Source: Hamiltosporidium magnivora
Lineage: Eukaryota; Microsporidia; Dubosqiidae
NCBI GenBank assembly: GCA_004325065.1
Contig: PITI01000114.1
Span: 1 to 21,036, forward strand
DNA length: 21,036 nt
Reading direction: 5' to 3'
Within the stretch, counting starts at the first letter, position 1. Each line of letters starts with the position of its first letter. Below the pieces are notes generated by a model, which saw only the letters and a program-made list of their open reading frames with translations, made no database searches and had not been told where the DNA came from. Positions 10,586-18,985 of the stretch are shown piece after piece. Position numbers and translations under genes: made by a program.

Positions 10586-10932
10586 ATTTAAAGATATTGA
10601 ATTTAATCAACTATTTTACAGAGTGAAAGAATATAATATAAAGTCTATTTCTCTGATAGATTGCAGTTTAACCGATATGGATATAATTTTATTTTTGAAT
10701 TGAAAAGTTTAGCATATTTTAATCTTTATGGATGTGAGATAGAAAATTTAAGCATTTTTAGATTCAAAAGAAATAATTTTTTAGCTCTTAAATTAGATAT
10801 TTCTTTAAGTTGTGATGAAAAATTAAATTCTAACCTCAAAATTGTATACGAAAAATTTGGTTAAAGCGTTTAGAACTGGGTATGAAAGAATATCATATTT
10901 TAATTATCAGTTCAAAAAATCAAGCATTTTAA
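10581..10932 (+). pseudogene. Frameshifted C-terminal LRR continuation of the preceding gene
   Basis: Straight after an AAAAAA run at 10575-10580 the coding signal continues in a second frame from 10581: CKFKDIEFNQLFYRVKEYN and SISLIDCSLTDMDIILFLN, up to TGA at 10701. It then passes to a third frame ending at 10864 (LKSLAYFNLYGCEIENLSIF). It finally passes to a fourth stretch (LKRLELGMKEYHILIISS) ending in TAA at 10930-10932. Each piece continues the same leucine-rich pattern without a gap. Three frame changes in 350 bp indicate decay of the 3' end, or repeated indel errors at homopolymers. The housekeeping genes nearby have no such breaks, which favours decay. Confidence 0.7.
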
Positions 10933-11079
10933 TTTTATTTTATAGAATAATAGATCGGTAATTATTTCTAATCTTCAATTTCTTTTTCTATTTTTAAAGT
11001 ACATTAATTTATTTTTTTTAATCTGAATCATCTTTTAAATTTATTGTAGTTTCTTTAGTGTGGTCCAATGAATAAAATA

Positions 11080-13200
11080 GGAAGTTTCTATTTTTTCATT
11101 TTACATGTTTATAACATTCTCTTGTTATTTGTTTGTTCTAAAAAAGGTATTGCGTTCTATTGCATTTTCAATTTTTCTAATGCTTAGCATATAAGCTTTT
11201 GTCGCGCTCTCCTCAGAATGTGAATGTGACTAGGTCTTCTTCGAAGATCACAGTCAATCATTTCAAATATCTACTAAGCACTATCGACTAAATTCATAGT
11301 CTAAATTCCAAAATATTTGCAATCTTTTGTAGTATTTCTCTCTAGACCGCTGGATTATACCGTAGTTGATTTATATGCAAAACATCAAAAAAAACCCGAA
11401 ACCTTACTATGCACTGTAATTCTAGGATTTTTTTGCTTTGAAATATTTAAAATAAATCACGAGAAGAAATTCCAGCTTCAATGAGATCCATTTTTTTCTA
11501 CTCTTATTATAACTAAATAGCTCAGTTCTAATATTCATAATTTTGACATCAGCTTTGATTCTTGTTTCAGCTCTTAACTTCAAATGCTCCTTTTCGGAAT
11601 TTCTTTAACGGATTGGCTCCTAATTCGTTGAAGGAACTTTTATTTATATCTATTATGAAGAATAAGGTGCAGGAATCTAATCAGGCAAATATTTCGTTTA
11701 GTGTAGTCTTAATCTAGAATTTTCTAACATCGAGTAGTGATATGGTACGCTTGTTCCAGATTTATTACTGTGTTAGTATATATACTCTGCTTTTCAAAAT
11801 TATTTCTATCCTAGATATAGCAGAACACTGCTTTATCACGTGACCCAATTTGTCCTTTCTTTATCCACCTGGAAATTTCACCAAAACTTACAAGTTAATA
11901 TTCCCTCGAATTATATAACTTTGAATGTAGTGTTCTTTCTTCAATTAGACTACATAACTTGCAAGTTGCGCTTCTTCTAAATTCTTCTTTAATACTTGTT
12001 CCTTCGACCTATAATTTACATTTAAGCAGCTTTTTGTGTGAAAAATGACTTTTATTACTATTTTCTAGATAATCTGAGAGTTGCAAAAGCATATGTTCTC
12101 TTCGAAACTCAATACTATGTAATTCTCTTCTAAGTTATGTTCTAGGAAGGTACATACGCCCTTTACAACCTAAATGAATGATTCTCTGATTTTACCAACA
12201 CCAATTTTGCATCATCTAGCTTAGAGAAGTCAGCCGGTTCAAGTCGAAGTATTCCTATATGATACTTGTTAAAGATATAGCATGTTTATTAATTCACAAA
12301 AATATTTTTTTTGTCATTAAACTAATGTGACAAGGTTTTTCAACTCGATATTTTTTTCTGGAGTTCTTCGAATGAGTAAGTTCAAGATTACATTTCTATA
12401 TTTTATTTCCCTCTAGATATTTATAAACACAAAGACTTTCTAGAAGAATAGCAGTATCTTTGCAATACGCATAATTTTGGGCTCATTTACCTCTATTTCT
12501 CTCTAATGCAATAACTTTCGGAATCATTATATTTCACCTGTCATAGCTTCCAATATAGAGCTATCTGTATTGATGAACTTAAGATATCAATGAACAAGAT
12601 ATGATTTATAGTATTGGGATCTGCATCATTGTGTATTGTCACCTTAGAATATTTCTCATTAGGTTTGCGGCTCAAAGGATCCATAATCACCACAAACAAA
12701 AAAGAGCACAAACTATTCCCTTGCAGAATTCCTCTCACAATCTCTTGCTCAAGATTTTTTCAGGCTCTGGTGATACATCAATTTTCAATTTTGAAATAAT
12801 TACTTTAATGAATTTCAAAATCCAATCAAGTGAATTAATGAGTATAGATTGAACCATCAGATCTTTTTTGTAAGAAACTCTCATCAGACCAATTGATTTC
12901 TTATTCTTTAACAAAATAGAACTTTACCCGGCTTGATACTATTCCCCGTATATGCTAAACTATAACTAATTAATTTATAACAGGCAACCTTTGCCTTCAA
13001 ATTAAAGGTAAAGGCCTTCATTCACACTTTTTCGTCTAGTTATGAAGCTTCAGATAAAAGTAATTAGAAGGCGGTGATAGCCTTTTCGTAAAATTTTCTT
13101 TGAGATGAAAAACATAAACCAAAAAACAATACACTCTAGGTATATTTTCTAAAAATTACTTTCACAATATCATAAATATATTTTTAAGAGTTGTAAGCTT
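11080..13200 (-). mobile_element. Degenerate non-LTR (LINE) retrotransposon, R2/R4-like reverse transcriptase
   Basis: The best piece is an open minus-strand segment at 12738-12541. RGILQGNSL is RT motif 4 and is followed by LFVVIMDPLSRK. INHILFIDIL is the catalytic FxDD box, with the second Asp missing. In the preceding minus-strand sequence (about 12900-12739), in shifted frames, KSIGLMRVSYKK and WILKFIKVIISKLKI match the palm region before motif 4. Further on, around 12160-12080, YLPRT-stop-LRRELHSIE and EHMLLQL match the conserved 'PR..GGRGL..IE' region after the RT core in R2/R4-type elements. A segment near 11560-11470 (ADVKIMNIRTELSY) lies where such elements carry a restriction-like endonuclease, but its catalytic residues cannot be identified. 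Many stops and frameshifts make it dead. The ends are approximate, and no target duplication or tail was found. Confidence 0.75.
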
Positions 13201-13845
13201 CTTATTAAAGACATTGTAAATACCATTAATTCAGTAGCTTTCGTATTGGGAAGCTAATTGATTATACTTACAAAATCATCAAGTGAAAGGAACATTATCG
13301 AATGATTAGTCGATACAAATTGAATCGAAATATTCTCATATGTGACTGTCTCATGAATTTTTTCCACATTATAGACCAAAAACTCACAATTCCATCACGA
13401 CTAAACAAATGATAAGATTAAACCGCTCGGATAAACCACGATAGAATCGGCTTTGGAACATCTCAAACACGTGATTCTTCGTTCAGAATCACTAGAAGTA
13501 ACGGTTTCTCATTCCGGATGATCGCTTGTCCGTAAAGACTTCAACAGAAGAGAAAGAGGTGTAATAGAGAAGAATCGGTGTTAGGATATTACTTTGCGTG
13601 TTATTGCATCTTTGGCTGCATGATAGATATATTATTTTCGTGTAGGAGTAGAAATGCAGAGAATGCACATGTTAACAGCGGTTATTATTTTGTGACATTT
13701 TTTTTTACTATTATCCACCTCATTAGCGTCATTTGCAGTGTTTATTTTATTATATTTTTGGTTTTCACAGCCAACTTTCTATTTACACCCATTTAAAATT
13801 CTTATAAAAAATATTTTAATATTTTAAATACTTTACCCTAAATCG
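13201..13845. other. Spacer between LINE remnant and MRE11, with a perfect small hairpin
   Basis: GC content is raised between about 13380 and 13570, probably because this is the decayed 5' part of the minus-strand LINE, though no domain can be read. It includes a perfect inverted repeat, GTGATTCT (13471-13478) / AGAATCAC (13485-13492), around a 6-nt loop. The hydrophobic plus-strand frame at 13578-13796 begins with GTG, resembles no family and is not called. Confidence 0.4.
13836..13838 (+). promoter_or_regulatory. CCC start-proximal motif of MRE11
   Basis: The leader TTTACCCTAAATCG ends at the MRE11 ATG, placing a CCC triplet 7 nt before the start in nearly pure A/T DNA. This matches the microsporidian CCC-like motif and the similar arrangement at the GPN3 gene. 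Its role is inferred from that comparison. Confidence 0.45.
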
Positions 13846-15672
13846 ATGAGAATTTTATTGACTTCCGATAATCATCTCGGTTTTAAAGAGAACGATCCAA
13901 TACGTGGCGAGGATTCATTTATTTCATTTGAAGAAGTTCTCTTAATAGCCAAAAATAAAAATGTAGATTTAATAATACAAGGTGGTGATATTTTTCACGA
14001 AAATAAACCATCAAGAAGTACATTAAATAAAACCATAGAATTAATTAAAAAACATTGTTTTGGCGACAAAACCATTAGAATTTCTTCAATTCAACCATTA
14101 AATTTCTACGATCCAAATATAAACATTTCTATTCCAATTATTTGTATCCACGGTAATCATGATGATCCAGTTCGAATGCTATCTCCAATTGATCTTTTAC
14201 ACACGGCAGGATTAGTTAATTACGTTGGTAAAACAGAGAATTTGGATTTAATTGAAATTAAACCAGTACTTATAGAAAACGATGGTATCAAAGTAGCTAT
14301 TTATTCGTTAGGATATATTAGAGATAATAGGCTGTATAGAGCATTTCTACAAAACAAAATAAGTTATATTGTTCCAGAAAATAAAGAAGATTATGTCAAT
14401 ATTCTTGTTGTGCATCAAAATAGAATTCCTCATTCCGATAAAGAAAATCTTCCGATTGATTTTATAGATCCGATATTTGATATCGTAATGTACGGACACG
14501 AGCATGAAAGTATAATTTTTAAAAGTGAAAAAAATGGTTTTTATGTCATACAAACTGGATCAACGGTTAGAACTTCGTTATGTGAAGGTGAGAGTGGAAA
14601 TAAATTTGTTTATATTTTAGATATTTTTAATAATTCATCTTTAGATGAAAGAATAAAAATAGAAAGTATAAATCTTAAAAGCGTGCGGCCTTTTTTTATG
14701 GATTTTATAAAAGTATTTGATTCTTCAAACGTTGAAAAAATATTAATAAACAAAGTAGAAAGTATGATTGAACTGGCTTTAAATAATTGTAATACAGAAG
14801 AATCATTAGAAATGGAGATTTTGAGACAAAACAGTAAAAATATGAGACATTTTGAAAATTTAAATTTACCACTTTTAAGATTAAGAATTGAGCTTATAAA
14901 TGGAGAACCGATAAATAAAATTAAATTTGGAATGCTTTTTGAAAAAAGAGTAGCGAATTGCAATGAAATTATTCATTTTGTTAGAAAAACCAAAAAAGTT
15001 GATATTGAAATACAAAATGTAGAAACAAAACTTCAAATAACCGATATTTTTAAAGAGATATTGAAATCGATTGAACTAAAAGCAATCCCAGAAATTATAT
15101 TAGTCGAAGCTTTAAAAAGATTTGTGGATAAAGATGACAAAGAAGTATTTGAAGAGTTGGTTAAAACTGTTTTAGAAAATGTTGTTAAAAAAGTTGAATC
15201 GACCGAAGAAAGCTTAGTTGAGGAAATACAAACTTATGTGCTTCAATCTAAAAATGAAAAGGCACTGGAATTCGCTAAAGAAATTTCTGGAAAAGAAGAA
15301 AATATTTCTATAGAAAATCAAAATTTTTTGACCAAAAAAAATTTTAAGAATTTAAGTTCTGTAAATAGTAAAGGAAATTTTATTAAAAATGAAAGCAATT
15401 CATCAGAAAATGAAAATATTTCGAAAAGATTTGAGAAACCGGAAAATAAAAAAACGCAAAGAAAAAATAAAAAAACCAAATTTTCAGAAAATACAAATGA
15501 AGATCCAATTAAACCAGTTTTTAAAACCACACTACTTACTGCCAAAGAATTATTTCAAAAGCAAAATACCCCTGAAGATTGTCCTGATTCAAATAGAGAA
15601 GATATAGATTTAGAAATAGAAGATTCTATATCTGATGACTTGGATAAATATACGTTTACTAATTTTTTGTAA
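13846..15672 (+). CDS. MRE11: MRE11 double-strand-break repair nuclease
   Basis: A complete 608-residue ORF. The calcineurin-like phosphoesterase core carries every expected metal-binding motif: SDNHLG (Asp8, His10), GGDIFHENKPSR (Asp48), HGNHDDP (Asn104, His105), VVHQNR (His190) and YGHEHES (His218, His220). The catalytic residues are intact, so exonuclease/endonuclease activity is expected. Residues ~285-450 form the Mre11 DNA-binding/capping domain. The last ~120 residues are low-complexity with a Lys-rich cluster (about 533-546, NKKTQRKNKKTK) and an acidic end. MRE11 works with RAD50 in the nucleus to tether and trim broken DNA ends. Length is somewhat below the fungal and animal proteins (about 700), the shortening being in the tail. 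The start is fixed by the CCC motif and the immediate beginning of motif I. No partner gene lies in the window. Confidence 0.97.
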   Translation: MRILLTSDNHLGFKENDPIRGEDSFISFEEVLLIAKNKNVDLIIQGGDIFHENKPSRSTLNKTIELIKKHCFGDKTIRISSIQPLNFYDPNINISIPIICIHGNHDDPVRMLSPIDLLHTAGLVNYVGKTENLDLIEIKPVLIENDGIKVAIYSLGYIRDNRLYRAFLQNKISYIVPENKEDYVNILVVHQNRIPHSDKENLPIDFIDPIFDIVMYGHEHESIIFKSEKNGFYVIQTGSTVRTSLCEGESGNKFVYILDIFNNSSLDERIKIESINLKSVRPFFMDFIKVFDSSNVEKILINKVESMIELALNNCNTEESLEMEILRQNSKNMRHFENLNLPLLRLRIELINGEPINKIKFGMLFEKRVANCNEIIHFVRKTKKVDIEIQNVETKLQITDIFKEILKSIELKAIPEIILVEALKRFVDKDDKEVFEELVKTVLENVVKKVESTEESLVEEIQTYVLQSKNEKALEFAKEISGKEENISIENQNFLTKKNFKNLSSVNSKGNFIKNESNSSENENISKRFEKPENKKTQRKNKKTKFSENTNEDPIKPVFKTTLLTAKELFQKQNTPEDCPDSNREDIDLEIEDSISDDLDKYTFTNFL

Positions 15673-15688
15673 TAATTTATTCATCTTA

Positions 15689-15694
15689 AATAAA
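15689..15694 (+). terminator. Possible AATAAA polyadenylation signal after MRE11
   Basis: AATAAA begins 16 nt after the MRE11 stop codon. The position is plausible for a compact 3' end, but the hexamer is common by chance in such AT-rich DNA. Confidence 0.3.
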
Positions 15695-17263
15695 CTTTGT
15701 AAAATATTTTTTTTATATAAATTTTTTTCTAAAGTTAGTTTTTGATAAAATTTTTATACTTTTTAACAAAAAAAATAATTAATTAATTTCTTTGAATTGT
15801 AAGAATTTTTATAAAAATATAGAAATATATGATATTGCTATATTTAATCAATTAATCATAAAATACAGGATATCATATTTCTGATTTAACAATTCTAAAT
15901 ATTTCAAGCCCAGAGATGTATATTTAATACCATTTTTCAATATAATCTTATTCTGCGATTAATATATTTACACTTCACCCGAATTGTGAATGTATTTGTA
16001 TTCTTTAAATTAAAACTTTTTATAAACCACTTTTAAATATTAATAAAGATTTAGAACCATTTAAATGATATAAAATATATTTTATAGGAAATAACCACAG
16101 TGAAATATCCTTAATATAGAAAAAATAGACAATCCAAAGATTATCTTTAGCGATGTAAAAAGAGGATGATTTTTTGGAATTTCTAAGGAGTTTAAAACGA
16201 ACTTTTGACTTATATTATATAATGAATTGAAAATTTAATTTTAATTTTTACTGTTAGGTTACTATTAATACGTTTTTAAGTATTAGAATTTAAAATTTTT
16301 CCAAAAATTTATTTCCTTGAGAATTGTTAGTTTAATTTTAATTTTTAAGGAATTTTAAAAGTTGTGACTCTATCCTCTTTATATAATTCTTATGTTAAAG
16401 ATTGCTATAGATTTTACAGGAATATATATTTGAATCAATTTTCACTACAAATACAATAGAATTAAATAACGTTTGTATTTTAGATTTTACAAAAATTTTA
16501 TATTTTGAATATTGCTTTTCACTACAAATACAATAAAATTTAATAACGTTTTTATTTTAGATTTTACAAAAATTTTATATTTTGAATAGTGCTTTTCACT
16601 ACAAATACAATAAAAGTGATTATAGATATAATTTTATTTTGATGATTCATAGAAAAATAATATATGTATTAATTCAAGCTTTTTAGAGATTTGTAAATAG
16701 ATAGAACCATACTCAGATGGCTACATTTTCCATTTATAGACATATTGTTTTATACTCATACGAATACCAAGTTGAAATTAAACTTATCAAAACTATATAT
16801 TTCACCTTGGTTTATGTTAAACATAGCAACATATACCGAGCTGGACGTGAACAATTAAGTATTTCGCCGCATTATTTCTTCTTATTTAAATAATAATACC
16901 ACTTCAATTACTTTATAAACTTTTATATGATTTTACATTTCTCTGAACTGAATTAGCCCAAAAACAAATATTAAACTTTTATTTTTTATCTAAATCCGAA
17001 ATATTTTAATTGATTACAACTTAGATTCAAAATCATATGTTTAATAAGTTAATTAAATTTATATATAAGTAAAGAGTGTTTTTAAAAAAGCTGAAAGTAG
17101 CGATTTAATTTTTTAATATCAGCAATGTAAAAAATGAATCTTTAAATATTCAAAGAAATAATTTTATAGATGATGAAAATGGATGATGGAATATAACATA
17201 TGATAAAGAATAGATGATTGATTAATTAAAAAAAAGTTTTTAATTTAAATACTAAAAAATATA
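15695..17263. other. AT-rich intergenic stretch holding a tandem repeat
   Basis: No gene seen between the convergent MRE11 and UTP6 genes. The only notable structure is the 77-bp tandem repeat listed separately. Confidence 0.5.
16405..16616. repeat. 77-bp tandem repeat, about 2.7 copies
   Basis: The string TTTTCACTACAAATACAATA begins at 16439, 16516 and 16593, exactly 77 bp apart. The first two full units differ at only a few positions. The third unit stops after about 24 bases (16616). Left of the first copy, from about 16405, a diverged partial unit (AGATTTTACAGGAATATA...) matches the end of the unit. The repeat lies midway between the convergent MRE11 and UTP6 genes. It is probably a minisatellite born of local duplication. 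Confidence 0.85.
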
Positions 17264-18037
17264 TTAGATTGCTATTTCAATACTTTTGATTTGAGAAATC
17301 TTATTGGTTAGAATTGGATTGTTCTCTATCATATCCATAAGTTCATCAATTATTTCTTTGGTTGGTTTTAAGTTAGATAGTTCTCTGTATATGGAAATCA
17401 AAATTTCATAATTCTGTAAAGTGACTGCTTCTTGATAAGATATTCCATTTTCTTCGTCAGTTTCTATCAAAGAATTAACATATTTAAGTTCAGATTTAAA
17501 AAATTCTATTTTAAGTTTGAAACATTTTTTATTTAATGAAATTGCTTGTTGATAGAGTTTTCTACAATTTTCGATGTCATTCATGGCAAAATATTTTTCT
17601 GCACAAAATATCCAAAGATCAGCATCCAATGGGTATCGAGCACAATGTTCGGACATAACTGTCTTTATTTTGTCTAAACATCTTTTTTTGGTAAGATATC
17701 TCAAAAATTGAATAAAAAGTTTTTTGTCTTGGCCAAAATGTATCAAAGCAGATTTATATAAATAAAATATATGTTTAAAAAGCGTATTATCATTAGAACT
17801 AACATTTATATTTAACTTAGTCATTCTTTTATCTTTTATTTTTTCTAATATTGTTTCATATTCTATATATCGTAAGAAATCAATTAATTGCTTTTCTGGT
17901 CTATTTAGTTTATATTCATGGCGTTTACGAGTTGTAACAATCGTTTTAATTTCTTCTTTGTCAAATATTCCTCTTTTTAAGTAATCATTTAATTCATTCA
18001 TCATTTTTTCCAAATTTAATTCTACTCTCTCAGACAT
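17264..18037 (-). CDS. UTP6: UTP6-like U3 snoRNP / small-subunit processome protein (short form)
   Basis: A complete 257-residue ORF with a true ATG. The N-terminal region (residues 1-75) matches the UTP6 start: a helix with MMNELNDYLKRGIF, then FDKEEIKTIV, then an RKRHEYKL segment and FLRYIEYETIL. Residues ~85-190 form HAT-type helical repeats. ADLWIFCAEKYFAMNDIENCRKLYQQAI (139-166, split by its turn) and KCFKLKIEFFKSELKYV (171-187) are the clearest. UTP6 is part of the U3-containing processome that cleaves pre-18S rRNA in the nucleolus. Yeast and animal proteins are about 440 and 600 residues, so this is a reduced form keeping the conserved N-terminal half, as often seen in microsporidia. 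The leader ATTAACCGCTAACAAAA has only a weak CC motif. Other HAT proteins are possible, but the N-terminus argues for UTP6. Confidence 0.85.
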   Translation of the reverse strand: MSERVELNLEKMMNELNDYLKRGIFDKEEIKTIVTTRKRHEYKLNRPEKQLIDFLRYIEYETILEKIKDKRMTKLNINVSSNDNTLFKHIFYLYKSALIHFGQDKKLFIQFLRYLTKKRCLDKIKTVMSEHCARYPLDADLWIFCAEKYFAMNDIENCRKLYQQAISLNKKCFKLKIEFFKSELKYVNSLIETDEENGISYQEAVTLQNYEILISIYRELSNLKPTKEIIDELMDMIENNPILTNKISQIKSIEIAI

Positions 18038-18549
18038 TTTTGTTAGCGGTTAATTTTTGAAAAAAAATATTTCAATTTTTATTTTTTTGCTGTGTAACAA
18101 AATGTTTTGGATTTAAAAATAAATTCTGTAAGTTTTGCAGTTAAAAGTATTGAATAAAGACATTTATTTATCGGAATAATTTATATTGCTAAATTTATTT
18201 ATAACAGTGCTATAATTATATAAAAAATGTTTTAAATTCAGTCATTTCGTTTTATTGAGTAAATTAATTAAAATAATTCTATTGACTAAATTTTTTAAAA
18301 CCTGTTATTTGAAAATATTTTTAAAACAAATTTATATCTTGAAAACGATAAATTTGAAATATGAAATTCAGATTTTCTTTTTAATTTTTTTTTGAAACAT
18401 TTTATTATTGATATTTATCAAACAGAAGTTAAAGGATTTCGATTTATTTCTAAAATAGAAAATTTGAAAACAATTTTTCTCTTGAGAATTTACTTCATTT
18501 AAAATAATAAAAAAATTAATACAAAAAATGCAATTTTCTAATCATTTGG
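18038..18549. other. AT-rich spacer between divergent genes
   Basis: About 500 bp between the UTP6 start and the small plus-strand ORF. It must contain the promoters of both genes, but beyond A/T runs I see no distinct motif. Confidence 0.4.
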
Positions 18550-18610
18550 ATGAAACACATTAATCTTTCAAATAAATATTTCCATTTTGAATCGTCGAAA
18601 CTGAAACGAT

Positions 18611-18985
18611 TTGGAAAAGATTAGAAATAATATTATTTTTACTACAGATAGTGTAGCAAATTTAAATATGTATCGAGAAATCTTACAAATGTTTAAAAAA
18701 TCGAAGAAAACAACATTGTTTTCTCAATTTAATTCAAAAATGATTAATAATAAAGGTATTTGCTTCACACATATCAATGAAGAAGATTGTAACTGCAGAT
18801 CAACAGAATATTTAGGTCGAGTTATAGGTATAGCAGAATTTTTTGAAAATCTACGAAATTCCCAAGTAAAAACAGGCTATGAAATAATAGAAAAAGGCAA
18901 GGATATTACTTATGTTTTAGATCCGAATGTAAGAAAATTAGCTAAATTCTTTGAAGAAAAATTACGATCTTTTTGTTGCAAATAA
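18611..18985 (+). CDS. Unrecognised small protein, start uncertain
   Basis: An open frame of 124 codons whose composition looks like real protein (mixed charges, Cys, Gly, few low-complexity runs). The first codon at 18611 is TTG and the first ATG in frame is at 18668 (MYREILQMFKK), which would give about 105 residues. A second possibility is that the true N-terminus is the ATG at 18550 in another frame (MKHINLSNKYFHFE), which runs into a stop at about 18622 and would need a one-base shift to join. Features include a DCNC cysteine pair, STEYLGRVIGIAEFF and a C-terminal VRKLAKFFEEKLRSFCCK. No signal peptide or membrane segment. I do not recognise the family. Two AATAAA hexamers overlap or follow the stop (18981-18991), and it is divergent from UTP6. 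Confidence 0.6.
   Translation: MEKIRNNIIFTTDSVANLNMYREILQMFKKSKKTTLFSQFNSKMINNKGICFTHINEEDCNCRSTEYLGRVIGIAEFFENLRNSQVKTGYEIIEKGKDITYVLDPNVRKLAKFFEEKLRSFCCK

Noticed and set aside
12601..12852. Plus-strand ORFs of 61-83 codons opposite the reverse transcriptase
   Set aside because: They are antisense shadows of the minus-strand RT motifs, which are the real signal.
13578..13796. 72-codon plus-strand ORF with membrane-like sequence
   Set aside because: First codon is GTG, the first ATG is well inside, and the hydrophobicity comes from T-rich DNA. It ends just before MRE11 with no family resemblance.
14347..15607. Several minus- and plus-strand ORFs inside MRE11
   Set aside because: Shadows of the MRE11 frame, rich in Ser/Phe/Leu or Lys/Ile as expected from antisense or shifted A/T-rich codons.
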